DNA of 64,000 nucleotides. Source: Ancistrus triradiatus. Lineage: Eukaryota > Chordata > Actinopteri > Siluriformes > Loricariidae. Location: contig JAJAGP010000238.1 in the NCBI GenBank assembly GCA_025084515.1, forward strand, positions 183,501 through 247,500, written 5' to 3'. Every line of letters begins with the position of its first letter. The stretch's first letter is position 1. The notes under the pieces were generated by a model. The model searched no databases, was not told where the DNA came from, and saw only the letters and a list, made by a program, of their open reading frames with translations. Below are positions 1-11,205 of this stretch, piece after piece. A program made the position numbers and the translations under genes.

Positions 1-948
1 TCGCAGAAAAACAGCCCCAAAGCATGAGGTTTCCACCCTCATACTTCATAGTAGGTATGGCACAACTCAGCATTCTACTTCCCCCAAACACAGCAAGCTG
101 AGTTTTTACCAAAAAGCTCTATTTTGGTTTAATCTATTTTGGGATTCTCTTCTGGATCATCCATATGCTCTCTGGCAAACTTCAGACGAACCTGGACATG
201 GACTGGCTTAAGCAGGGGCACACGCCTGGTACTGCAGGACCTTCCCTCTCGACGTAGTGTGTTACTAATGGTAGCTTTGTTACTTTGGTCCCAGCTCTCT
301 GCAGGTCATTCATCAGGCCCCTCCGTGTAGTTCTGGGATTTCTGCTCACCGTTCTCATGATCATTTTGACCCCACGAGATGAGATCTTGTGTGGAGCCCC
401 AGATCAAGGGACATTATCAATGTTCTTGTATGTTTTACAATTGCTCCCACAGTTGATTTATTCACACCAACCTGCTTGCCTATTGTAGATTCACTCTTCC
501 AAGCCTGGTGCAGGTCTACAATTTTCTGCCTGGTGTCCTTCAACAGCTCTTTGGTCTTGGCCATGGCTGAGTTTGGAGTCTGACTGTTTAAGGCTGTGGA
601 CAGGTGTCTTTTATACAGATAACAAGGTCAAACAGATGCCATTAATACAGGTAATGAGTGGAGGACAGAAGAGCTTCCTAAAGAAGAAGTTACAGGTCTG
701 TGAGAGCCAGAAATCTTGCTTGTTTGTGGGTGACCAAATACCCACAAACCCAAATACTAAATTTTTTCCACCACAATTTACAATTAAATTATTTAAAAAT
801 CCTACAATGTGATTTCCTGGATTTTTTTTCTCATTTTGTCTCTCATAGTTGAAGTGTACCTATGATGAAAATTACAGACCTCTCTCATCTTTCTAAGTAG
901 GAGAACTTGCACAATCAGTGACTGACTAAATACTTTTTTGCCCCACTG
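1..948 (-). mobile_element. Tc1/mariner element, family A, cut by window edge
   Basis: Decayed Tc1-like DNA transposon read on the minus strand. Its transposon end at 948 (CAGTGGGGCAAAAAAG when read inward) is followed by a TA, the usual Tc1 target duplication. The transposase start codon is at 564-562; the first ~60 residues (MAKTKEL..., GKQVGVNKSTVGAIV) are the paired-like helix-turn-helix that binds the inverted repeats. A second piece in another frame (364-182) continues the DNA-binding region, so at least one frameshift separates them. The catalytic half runs off the left edge. It is the same family as the copies at 2455, 4268, 28733, 38386 and 46990. The gene is non-functional. Confidence 0.92.
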
Positions 949-2454
949 TATATTTTTCATAAGAAATCCTTAATATGTTGCTTCAAAATACATATTTTAG
1001 TGATGTCCCCAGAATTTCACTCTGTCCTGTTATCCTAACGTTTGAAAGTTAGGGAACATACCACAAGTCATGTGTTCAATAGGAAGCTTCTGAAGCATAG
1101 GATGTTATGAAGACAATGGGAAGATCAAAAATAAGTTCTCCCTTGTTTTGTTCTGTGTATTTGATGATATTACAATTATGAGAAAGTCAATCTCAACTTA
1201 CTTTCCTTTTAACGAAATTATTTGTAAAAGTTATTTGTTTATTGTAATAATACAAATTATTGGCAAATCATTAGAATGTGCTCAGTGCCCTAATGCTATT
1301 AGCATGGATGCCATGTGGTTACATTTTATGTACTTGCTAATACTGTGCTGAAAACTAGTAACAGTAATTGGAAAAACAATGTAAAAATAAAATACAGTTC
1401 CCTGAGATCTACCAATATTCATTATGAATTGTAAATATGTGTGTTGTTAGATTCAGTGTTGAAAAACTATAGACAATGAATTTTTTATAATATCACAATT
1501 TTAGGACATTGTACATTTCCTGAATATGCAGGTAACTGCTAAAACTTAAGTCTTGGCTGTTATCTCATCACTCTCACTCACACATTCACACACTCACACA
1601 GAGAAAAGATTACTGTAAAAACACAAATTTACATGTTAGAAGTAACAAACATTTAAATTATTGTGAATGCCCTTCATGACATCAGGAGTGCGAGAGAAAG
1701 AGAGAGCAAGAAAGAGGGAACAAAGTGTAATAGATCAAAGAAAGTTGAAAAATGTAGACTACAATTCCAATCACCTTTGACAGAAGAGGATGAGTACAGC
1801 AAACTTCAGAAACTGGAACAAAGACATCTGAGACACTCTCGAGGCAAGTTTAATCTCACACTTCAAATGAAAGTCAGTGAGACATATGCTCTCTCTCTCT
1901 CAACCTCAGCAGGAAAATAAATCTGCCACTATGACAAATCTGAGGTGACGAACAAAGGTCAACATAAAGCATTCATCTTACAATTATTTATACAAATTCT
2001 CCCTTGTACAATTAATCTGTTTTGAAAACACAGTTCGGCACTGGCAACAGGCCTCTGAGAAGACTACCGGCACATCAAAAAAGCAAAGAGAAGAGGAAAA
2101 TGGCAGTAAATGGAAAGCCAATTGCATTTTTGATGTTTGCAATCCCTACCAAAATTTTACAGCCCCCTGGAGGCAACTTGGTGCTGATTAATGGAGTAGC
2201 ACCAGTGCTTGGGGTCACAAGAGGCACCAAAAGCTATTTTTTTTTGTGAAAGCCTGGTATATGACTCTCACAGATCACATTCTTTACATTTGCTTCAGTC
2301 CCTTTGTCCTTGCTCCTTTGGTTATAATTTGACAACATTCTCTGTAGTTGAAATGAAGTCCTTAGTCATTTCCAAAAATAATTTTAGAGCTGTTTATATA
2401 ATAAAATAATATATAAACATCAAATAAAATGTTTGCATCACGTGTGCTCAAACA
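949..2454. other. intronic sequence, no feature recognised
   Basis: About 1.5 kb of AT-rich DNA. It holds only short open frames (for example 1663-1920 plus, rich in charged residues) with no family resemblance that I can see and no exon-like splice context. A short CA/CT-rich run lies near 1570-1600. I see no gene here. Confidence 0.6.
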
Positions 2455-3747
2455 CAGTGGGGCAAAAAAGTATTTAGTCAGTCACTGATTGTGCAAGATC
2501 TCCGACTTAGAAAGAGAGAACTGAGATTACAAAGAGGTCTGTAATTTTCATCATAGGTACACTTCAACTATGAGAGACAAAATGAGAAAAAAAAACAATC
2601 CAGGAAATCACATTGTAGGATTTTTAAAGAATTTAATTGTAAATTGTGGTGGAAAATAAGTATTTGGTCACCCACACAAAAGAAAGATTTCTGGCTCTCA
2701 CAGACCTGTAACTTCTTCTTTAGGAAGCTCTTCTGTCCTCCACTCGTTACCTGTATTAAAAGACACCTGTCCACAGCCTCAAACAGTCAGACTCCAAACT
2801 CAACCATGGCCAAGACCAAAGAGCTGTCGAAGGACACCATGAAGAAAGTTGTAGACCTGCAGCAGGCTGGGAAGAGTGAATCTACAACAGGCAAGCAGGT
2901 TGGTGTGAATAAATCAACTGTGGGAGCAATTGTAAGAAAATAGAAGACATACAAGACCATTGATAATCTCCCTCGATCTGGGGCTTCACGCAAGATCTCA
3001 TCCCGTGGAGTCAAAATGATCATGAGAATGGTGAGCAAAAATCCCAGACCTACACGGAGGGATCTGATGAATAACCTGCAGAGAGCTGGGACCAAAGTAA
3101 CAAAGGCTACCATCAGTAACACACTACGCTGAGAGGGACTCGGATCCTGCAGTGCCAGGCGTGTCCCAATGCTTAAGCCAGTACATGTCCAGGTCCGTCT
3201 GAAGTTTGCCAGAGAGCATATGGATGATCCAGAAGAGGATTGGGAGAATATCATGTAGTCAGATGAACCGAAAATAGAACTTTTTGGTAAAAACTCAACT
3301 CGCCGTGTTTGGAGGAAGAAGAATGCTGAGTTACATCCCAAGAACACCATACCTACTGTGAAGAATGGGGGTGGAAACCTCATGCTTTGGGGCTGTTTTT
3401 CCTCAAAGGGGACAGGACAACTGATCCGTATTGTGAGATTTTAAGCCAAAGCCTCCTTCCATCAGTGAGAGCATTGAAGATGGAACGTGGCTGGGTCTTC
3501 CAGCATGACAATGATCCCAAACACACCGCTCAGGCAACGAAGGAGTCGCTCCGTAAAAAGCATTTCAAGGTCCTGGAGTGGCCTAGCCAGTCTCCAGACC
3601 TCAACCCCATAGAACATTTGTGGAGGGAGTTGAAAGTCCGTTTTGCCCAGCGACAGCCCCAAAACATCACTGTTCATCACTACTAAATACTTTTTTGCCC
3701 CACTGTATGCAATTTTGTATTGTGTGCATACAAAACATTAAGAAATG
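2455..3747 (+). mobile_element. Tc1/mariner element, family A, near full length with composite right end
   Basis: Plus-strand Tc1-like copy. The left terminal repeat starts at 2455. The transposase start is at 2806, followed by the helix-turn-helix (GKQVGVNKSTVGAIV), then frames broken by stops. All three catalytic acidic positions are readable in pieces: SDEPKIELFG near 3260 (the preceding Trp codon is TAG), HDNDPKH near 3505-3525, and PDLNPIEHLW near 3598-3625. A terminus-like block ends at 3705 with TA. However, the next ~40 bases up to 3747 are also found inside the copy at 28733-29988, so the real break with this copy is probably near 3747. Defective. Confidence 0.9.
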
Positions 3748-4267
3748 CCGTACAAGCTGTACCTAAGCTCTTTTTTTGATTGTTGTAACCATGAAACTCT
3801 TGAATGATTGACTTCAATTATATAGAATGTCATATTTGTCTTTTTAGGACAGACTTTCAGGAAATTAGTACAGAACTAGTTTGTGTTCTGTTTAAAATGT
3901 GACATCACTCTTTGTGATCCATAACGCTGTCATACTATGCTAGCTATATCTGATACTGAAATAATTTAAGGACTATGAGGCAACCACAAACTAGCCTGCA
4001 AACTGTCATCTATGTTACCAACATAAAATCACAGCTATAATGATATATTTGGGTTTGGTTGAATAAATAATCTGCCTAGAATATAATAATGGAACATGAG
4101 ACTCCAAAACTGAAATCCCACCTGCTTCTGCCTGTAAAAAATGTAAGCACACTGTGCAATGACAGAACCAGACTTGTGCAATACTGATTTTCCCTGCTTG
4201 ATATTTTTCTTACTATGTAATAAAAGGAACTAATTTAAACAAAGTACCAAGGATTCATTTTTAGACT
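3748..4267. other. intronic sequence, no feature recognised
   Basis: Unique-looking AT-rich intron sequence between two family A Tc1 copies. No open frame of note and no repeat that I recognise. Confidence 0.6.
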
Positions 4268-4736
4268 GATTTCATTCACACCAACCTGCTTGCCTATTGT
4301 AGATTCACTCTTCCAAGCCTGCTGCAGGTCTACAATTTTCTGCCTTCGACAGCTCTTTGGTCTTGGCCATGGTTGAGTTTGGAGTCTGACTGTTTGAGGC
4401 TGTGGACAGGTGTCTTTTATACAGATAACGAGGTCAAACAGGTGCCATTAATACAGGTAACGAGTGGAGGACAGAAGAGATTCCTAAAGAAGAAGTTACA
4501 GGTCTGTGAGAGCCAGAAATCTTGCTTGTTTGTGGGTGACCAAATACTTATTTTCCACCATGATTTACAATTAAATTCTTTAAAAATCCTGCAATGTGAT
4601 TTCCTGGATTTATTTTCCCTCATTCTGTCTCTCATAGTTGAAGTGTACCTATGATGAAAATTACAGACCTCTCTCATCTTTCTAAGTAGGAGAACTTGCA
4701 CAATCAGTGGCCGACTAAATATTTTTTTCCCCATTG
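4268..4736 (-). mobile_element. Tc1/mariner family A, terminal fragment
   Basis: The last ~470 bases of a minus-strand family A copy. It covers the terminal repeat ending at 4736 (followed by TA), the 5' untranslated part, the start codon context near 4370 and the first ~30 codons of the DNA-binding domain. It breaks off near 4268 within the helix-turn-helix. The catalytic domain is absent. Confidence 0.9.
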
Positions 4737-4744
4737 TATATATA

Positions 4745-6149
4745 CACTCCTGCTCAAAATCTTAAGACCAGTTAAAATATTTCAAGAATTTGCATTTTGC
4801 ACTATTGGATCTTAAGAAGGTTCTAAGTAGAGCTTCACAATGCTAAAAGAAGAAATCGGCACAAGAGACAAAATCTTTTGAGCAGGGAATTTTTTGAAAA
4901 CTGCATTTACACTCAAACATGATTTTTTAAGCTGATCAAAAGTTTAAGACCATAGCCTTTAAAAGCCAAAAGCTGTGCAAAAATTTGGATTCCATGTCAT
5001 TTTCTGTCAAGTATTTACACTGTCAAGACCTCCTGATGGCAAAAGCAAAAAAGCTCACTGACTTTGAAGTAGTAAAATTGTTGAGCTGCATAAGTAAGGC
5101 CTCTCACAACGTGCCATCGCTGCTGAGGTTGGACGCAGTAAAATTTTTTAAATGATCCTGAGGGTTATGGAACAAAAAAGTCAAGTGGTAGACCCAAATA
5201 AATTTCACCAGCGCTGAGCCGCAGGATCCGATTGGCTGTCTGTCAAGACACGGGACGATCCTCTACCCAAATTAAGGCCATTACTGATGCCAATAACCAT
5301 CAGACAGCATCTGCGAGTGAAGGGCTTCAGAAACAAAAAAACGTCTTCAAAGGCCACATCTTCAACGCCACAAAATTGCCCGTTTGGACTTTGCAAGAGC
5401 GCACCAAACATGGGACACTGTGGGTTGGCGCCATCATGATTTGTGGTGCGTTTCCTTCAATGGAACAATGGAGTTTCAGGTTGTGCAGGGGCGTCAAACA
5501 GCAGCTGGCTATGTGGAGATGTTGCAGCGGGCATCCCTCATGACTGAGAGCCCTCGTCTGTGTGGTAATGACTGGGTTTTTCCACAGAACAATGCTGCAG
5601 TTCACAATGCCCATCTGACAAAGGACTTCTTCCAGGAGAATAACACCACTCTGTTGGACCATCCTGCGTGTTCCCCTGATCTAAATCCGATTGAGAACAT
5701 TTGGGGATGGATGGCAAGGGAAGTTTACAAAAATGGACATCAGTTCCAGACAGTGGATCCCCTTCGTGAAGCCATCTTCAACACTTCAACACAGCAATGT
5801 TCCCACTACCCTCCTGAAAACACTGGCATCGAGCATGCCTAAACGATTGCTTGAAGTGATCAACAAGACTGGTGGAGCTACTCATTACTGAGTCCTTTTT
5901 TTGACAATTTGATTTCTGTTTAGAGGGGGTTTTCGGGTTTTGGTCTTAAACTTTTGATCAGTGGAAAAAAATCATGTTTGAGTGTAAATGCAGTTTTCAA
6001 AAAATTCCCTGCTCAAAAGATTTTGTCTCTTGTGCCGATTTCTTCTTTTAGCATTGTGAAGCTCTACTTAGAACCTTCTTAAGATCCAATAGTGCAAAAT
6101 GCAAATTCTTGAAATATTTTAACTGGTCTTAAGATTTTGATCAGGAGTG
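4745..6149 (+). mobile_element. Tc1-like element, family B, both long inverted repeats present
   Basis: A 1.4 kb Tc1-like element with both ends. The first ~185 bases match the inverted last ~180 (CACTCCTGCTCAAAATC / mirrored at 6149), flanked by TA on both sides. The transposase starts at 5036 (MAKAKKLTDFEV...) but is broken by frameshifts. The C-terminal frame (5384-5842) carries the recognisable tail SPDLNPIENIWGWM and ends in GGATHY in a neighbouring frame. A deletion after ...FARAHQTWDT removes the region of the first catalytic Asp, and the second Asp (usual QDNAAVH) is Asn at codon 5588-5590. Catalytically dead. Confidence 0.93.
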
Positions 6150-6189
6150 TATATGTATAGATATTCTCTGCCACCACAATCTCTATGGT

Positions 6190-6910
6190 TTACAGAGAAT
6201 AGTGCAAAAAGAGTAAAATATCCAGTGAGCTGCAGTTCTATTGTTGAAAATTGCTGCCAGTAGTCAGAATGGCCAGATTGTCTCTAGCTTATAGAAAGGC
6301 ACCAGTAAGTAAAATAACCACTCCTTACAACCAAGGTATCCAGAAGAGCATCTCTGAAAGCACAACCTATCAAACCTTCAAGCAGATGGGCTACAGCAGC
6401 AGAATACCACACCAAATGGCTCCTGTCAGCTAAGAACAGGCAACTGAGGCTACAATTTGCATGAGTTCACCAAATTTGGACAACAGAAGATTGGAAAGAC
6501 ATGGAGTCTTGATTTCTGCTGTGACATTCGGATGGTAGGGTCAGAATTTGGCGTAAACACAATGAAAGCATGAATCCATCCTGCCTAGCATCAACGATCC
6601 AGCCTGGTGTTGGTGGTGTAATGGTGTCATTTTCTTGGAACACTTTGGGCCCCTTAATACTAATTGAGCATTGTTTAAACACCACAGCCTACCTGAGTAT
6701 TGGTGCTGACCATGTCAAACTCTTTATGACCACAGTGTACCATGTTCTATGTGCCATGGCACAATGCTCAAATCATCTCAAACTGGCTTCTTGAACATAA
6801 CACTGAAATGCCTCACTGTACTCAAAGGGCCAGTCACCAGATCCCAATCCAATTGAGCACATTTGGGATGTGGTGGAACAGGAGATTTGCATCATGGATA
6901 TGCAGCCGAC
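6190..6910 (+). mobile_element. Tc1-like transposase remnant, family G
   Basis: Decayed plus-strand Tc1-like copy. The frame at 6251-6433 has an N-terminal DNA-binding part (MARLSL...), and scattered later segments in other frames keep the family layout up to the NPIEHIWDVV-type motif near 6850-6880. Clear terminal repeats were not found. Many stops; a pseudogene of another Tc1 family that differs from A and B. Confidence 0.75.
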
Positions 6911-7918
6911 TGTGTGCCGTTTCTTTAAATACGAGAAGCACATATGTTCACATATGATCATATTACTGGTTAGCCATAGCACAGGGATTCTTATATCCCC
7001 CCAGAGGAAGATGTGCTGTCTAATACAAAGTCGCATTATATTACAACACATCTTAGCTTATCTTTCTAAATTGCAAATACTGTAAATTAACTGTATGACT
7101 TACTGATTTATTGAAGCTTGAGAAGCCAGTCATTTCATTACTGCACATTGTCACACAGTGTCATGTTTTTGAGAGGATCTGGCACAGGCAATTCCTGTCT
7201 GTGAGGTACTGCTTTCAGAGCAGATGGTAAATTAGGATATTTACCAGTATGTTAATAGATTTATTAGTTAAATCCTTTATATTTGTCAGACAGACGCAGC
7301 AATCTGAAGCATTGGTTCTTGCCAAATCAGAGGAATGTCAAAAGGCATATGGTGTGAAACTGTTGCCTGTACTGTGAGAAGCCTGACAAATGTGACACAA
7401 CAAATGGGAGTAGAGCCATTTTTATCCTGGTCACCAACTGGAATTAAACTAGTTCGCATAGCACTTTTAATGAGGGTTATGAAAGAATGTATTAGGGTGG
7501 CAGTTTCTTGGCTTTAAACTGGTACACGAGGTATCATCACAACACTTAAATATACAAAACATAACTTTTCAACAGAGTGGAAAAGACTCTGTTGAAAAGT
7601 TGTGCGCCAGACATAACACATCGAGTTCTGCTCTGCAACTGATAGGGAACTGGCACTGAAGTGTGGCCGTTGTTTGCATGCCCTAAATTGGCCAGTCATG
7701 TATCTGCAGGCTTCTGGTGACTCTTATCTTGGCTTGTACTTCAAAAAGATGCTACTGCACTGCACAAACAATTAGAGCTGCTGTGTTTGTTAGGCTTTTT
7801 GTTTTATTGCAGTGGCGCAGTGGTACATACTATACATAATGATGTGGAACAAAAATACTATGGGTGTATCATGTCCAAGGTTGCATCATCCGACAGCCTG
7901 GACTCCAATCACCAACAT
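6911..7918. other. intronic sequence, no feature recognised
   Basis: About 1 kb without a recognisable gene or repeat family. The direct repeat of a ~17-base motif near 7565-7605 (CAACAGAGTGGAAAAGACTC and its inverse) makes a small imperfect hairpin. Nothing else stands out. Confidence 0.5.
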
Positions 7919-7970
7919 TCCACACACACATACAGACACACACACACACGCACACACGCACACACAAACA
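7919..7970. repeat. (CA)n microsatellite, interrupted
   Basis: CA-rich run with TA, GA and CG interruptions, which suggests an old, mutated dinucleotide array. Confidence 0.9.
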
Positions 7971-8264
7971 GCTCCCAGCCAAATATCCACTACTTTATGC
8001 TCCCATTCACCTGCATACAAATGCATCACAGCTGTTCCACCTATTTTTTCTGCAACTTCTCACTCGGTTCCCTGCAGTGTCACAATTTCAATGTTTTTCT
8101 GAGTGTTAAGGTTTTTTCACACCAAATCTGATTTTTACAGATGGAAAAAAATGCATGGCAAGTTTTGAAAAAGAACACGCGTATACTAAGCCCGTCCTTC
8201 ACAAGAACCCAAAACTGATGGACTGCGATGCCGCGTAAAATTTTTAATCTGAGGCTGTTCTGTT

Positions 8265-8460
8265 TGTTTATTTAACGTTGCTATCAGAATCAATGGCCAT
8301 TTCACCAACACACACAAGGTTACATCAAGACTAATATATACATATATACAGAATTGGGTCAGGCAAATTAATCAATTAACCTAATGCATGTCTTTGGACT
8401 GTAGAAGGAAACTGGAGTACTTGGAATAACCCAACACAAACACAGGTAGGACACGCAGAG
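8265..8460 (-). repeat. SINE type 1 fragment inside Harbinger element
   Basis: Minus-orientation body of the SINE seen at 20472 and 42285. It carries the shared blocks ACACACAAGGTTACATC and ATGTCTTTGGACTGT. The tRNA-like head is missing. Its insertion splits the Harbinger-like copy. Confidence 0.7.
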
Positions 8461-8789
8461 TCCTGAGTCTGTTCTAATTGCTGTGTTGTTCAGGTGTGTT
8501 AAAATCAGGCTGACCAATCAGAGCTCCGTTGCCAGGCAGAACAGTTCATCCTGCTGTGTGGAGGTTAAAGAAATATATGGCCGAGCACAGGTTGAATGGC
8601 TGGGGAATGACGGTGAAAACCTCACAGTTACTCTATGTAACAGTTTTTTTGTTTATCTAAGTGTATTTTAGTCTGTTCATGCTCACAAAAAACACAAACT
8701 GTAGCTTCCCTCATTAAACTTTGTTGTGTCTTTGTTTTTGTAAGTTGACGATATGAAAAAGACATGGCGAAATCTCTGTTACACATATT

Positions 8790-9045
8790 CTCATTCTCAT
8801 TACTCATTCGTTCACTGTCTTATCCGCTTAATCTTAAACAGCGTCGCAGGACAGAGCGCCAATCCATCATGGGGCGAGCACAAACACACACACACTCTAA
8901 GTGTCACTTTAGCATAATCATTTAACCTAAAGCATGTCTTTGGACTGGTCATGCGGCAAGGACCCATACCGGTCCAACTGGGATCAAACCCACGACCTTC
9001 TTGCTGTGAGGCAATGGTGCTACCCACCGAGCCACCGTGCTGCTC
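8790..9045 (-). repeat. SINE type 1, tRNA-like head retained
   Basis: Minus-orientation SINE. Read on the minus strand, the head near 9040-8970 keeps a pol III A-box-like GTGGCTCGGTGG and a B-box-like GGGTTTGATCCC. A short-repeat tail (ATTCATT-type) lies near 8795-8815. It resembles fish DANA/mermaid-type tRNA SINEs; the family name is inference. Confidence 0.75.
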
Positions 9046-9229
9046 ACTCTGTGACACAAGAGAAGGCAAATTAAAGAAAGCAAAAGCAGAGTGTTTAGAC
9101 AAGAAACACAGTGAACTTGGTGTGAAGGTCCCACTACGTTAAAAATCATGCGAAAAAATCAGACTAGCTGTGAACAGCCCTCAACTCTTCAAGCCTCACT
9201 CTGTCTATACCATATCATCATCTGTTCGC

Positions 9230-10357
9230 TTTCCCTGTAATGGACTCTCGTCTGTTTCACTATGTTGACTCTTGCTCTGCCCTTGCCTGCCTGAGTTTAC
9301 AATAACGCAAACTTGAACATGAACCTGTCCCTAGCATTAGTCTCTGCTCTCAGTGATTGTTACATTTGACTTTGTTGACTATGGAGAAGGTGCGAGCCAG
9401 TTTCACCACAGACAAGGACAGGAGCTTACCGAGCTATGTCAACCATGCCATAAGAGTTAACACAGCACCAGTATCTCACCACCCTGGTTACCACCGTGTC
9501 AGATCTCACTCAACAGACAGCCACCCTCTTAGCAGCCTTATCCTCTCCACCAGAGGCCTCACCACCCACAACAAGAGGTACTTGGAAATCTGACCGACCA
9601 CCCACCCTGATTGCAAGTCGCCGTCTGCGGAAAAGTACGACTGTGATTCGGAGTGTTTTTGCTGTAGTGTTCTCTCTATGTTGCTAACCAGCCCCCAGTT
9701 CTACTTTTCATGTCATTGTCCTCACCAGTTGCTTCGCTGTCCTAAGCTAATGGGGTACAGAATCATGGCAGATGTTAGATCAGGGACTACAACCAATTTA
9801 TGAATGCCTTCCAGAACATCCTCAATCAGCACCGTGATGGATTGAGAAGCAGGGACTTACTGTTGAACCTCCCTCAGGGCTGAAGATCTGAGCCAGAATA
9901 TACGCCTGAATTCTGTATGCTGGCAGGAAAGAGTGGCTGAAGAGATTCTGCCCTCTTCACAGCCTGTGCTCTGATCTCCAGGTTGAACTAGCATTCTGGT
10001 ACTCTGTCTGCACGTGGGAAGAATTAATCAGCCTTACTATCAAGCTGGTCCAGCTCCTGGAGTCTGGCGCCTACTTCCAGCACACCAGTTCGTTCCAGAT
10101 ATGACTTTGTGCTAGCTCACTGTCCCACTGGTACCACGCCTGAATCTTCAAGGCACACTGCCCAAATGCCACTTGGTAACACAGCGGGTGTGCTCACCAC
10201 AATCCCTCCAGCTCCTGGCCCTACTGTGAGCTAATCTGCTTGTCATCCTTCTGCCATCAACACTGTTTTGGTTTCCAAGCTTCTAGCCTGGTTGTAGCAA
10301 AGTTCCCGATGTGTATGCAGACTGTGCAGAGGTGTTCAGTAAAGTCAATGTCACCAA
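9230..10357 (+). mobile_element. Ty3/gypsy retrotransposon remnant, gag-side part
   Basis: Sequence before the reverse-transcriptase remnant at 11206. The stretch 9350-10250 looks like a degraded gag-type region with many stops. The segment near 10295-10357 matches the start of gypsy pol (...VAKFP...CAEVFSK-like) just before the insertion of a MITE. No LTR could be delimited. The assignment of the gag part rests mainly on its position and is weaker than the pol part. Confidence 0.55.
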
Positions 10358-11205
10358 ACTTATAAAGATTCTTAGTGTTAAGCATAGCTCCTAGTGAAAA
10401 AATTCTAAGAAGGAGTATATCCTACATAACAAAAAACATTATTCATGAAGTATCTTAACCCCTAAAAGAGATCCTAAGATGGAAAACTCCTAGACAGTAG
10501 GATTTTTAGGAGGCTTAGTAGTTCACTTAAACAGAGGAGAAAACTCAGAAAAGATGACAGGGCAGAAGTAATGTTCTCCAAACACTGAACAAAAATGAGT
10601 TAATCAAACTCTGCCCATTAGATCATGCAGCAGTAATGTTTGTGGTTCATCTGCTCACATGTCCTATCCAGAGCAACATGAATGCAAATGTATTCAAAAT
10701 GAATACATACGAACCATCTCCAGTTCAATAGATTAGACACGGCAGCAATCATACCTGAAAAGAGCGTAGCCACATTTTCTCCAGTTCGTAGACTATCCAA
10801 TAGATTAAGTAGGTGACAAAAATTACCAGCATGGTAAATAAACTGTCAGTAAAATAAGCAAATAAACACGTGTGATTAGTGTAAAGCACGCAGAAATAGC
10901 CTATGCCTATTATTTCAAAGGCTTATAATAGGCTATGCAATATTTCCTTAATTAAGAGTGTGTTTGTGTGCGTGTTGGGTGACAACCAATCACATTCCTC
11001 AAAAGAATGTGTCACACCCTGCAACCAGGTCAACTCCGTCTCTTCTTTGAGATAAAAGTTTTTCGCGTTCTCCTTGCTCAGACTCACTCTCAGATCGGTT
11101 CTGAATCACTCTTAAGCTTAAAGTCCTAGCTGGGAGTTTTTAAGCTAAGTTAGGAGTTCTCTAATAATATTCTTAGAAACTTTATGAATATAGCCCTAGG
11201 CCTCC
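10358..11205. mobile_element. MITE-like insert inside the gypsy element
   Basis: An ~850-base block with imperfect inverted ends (TATAAAGATTCTTAG at the left, CTAAGAA/TTTATGAAT in inverted order near 11160-11190) and several internal CTCCTA/TAGGAG repeats in both directions. It separates two collinear parts of the gypsy pol region. It has no coding capacity and its superfamily is not determined. Confidence 0.55.

Larger units (their letters stand above)
8109..9180 (+). mobile_element. PIF/Harbinger-type element, decayed, with SINE inserts
   Basis: Left end AGGTTTTTTCACACC follows TTA at 8106-8108. The right end ...GAACAGCCC is followed by TCA, a one-base decay of the expected TTA duplication. 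Internal blocks (CTGACCAATCAGAGCTCCG near 8511, GAACTTGGTGTGAAGGTC near 9115, CCACTACGTTAAAA) match the better copy at 23244-23903. Two SINE-like pieces (8265-8460 and 8790-9045) interrupt it. It has no intact reading frame. Confidence 0.75.

Noticed and set aside
1663..1920. 85-codon charged open frame as a small gene or exon
   Set aside because: No family resemblance, no clear splice sites, and wrong strand for the host gene.
2787..3383. 198-codon open frame on the minus strand
   Set aside because: It is the antisense of the family A Tc1 transposase; the recognisable protein is on the plus strand.
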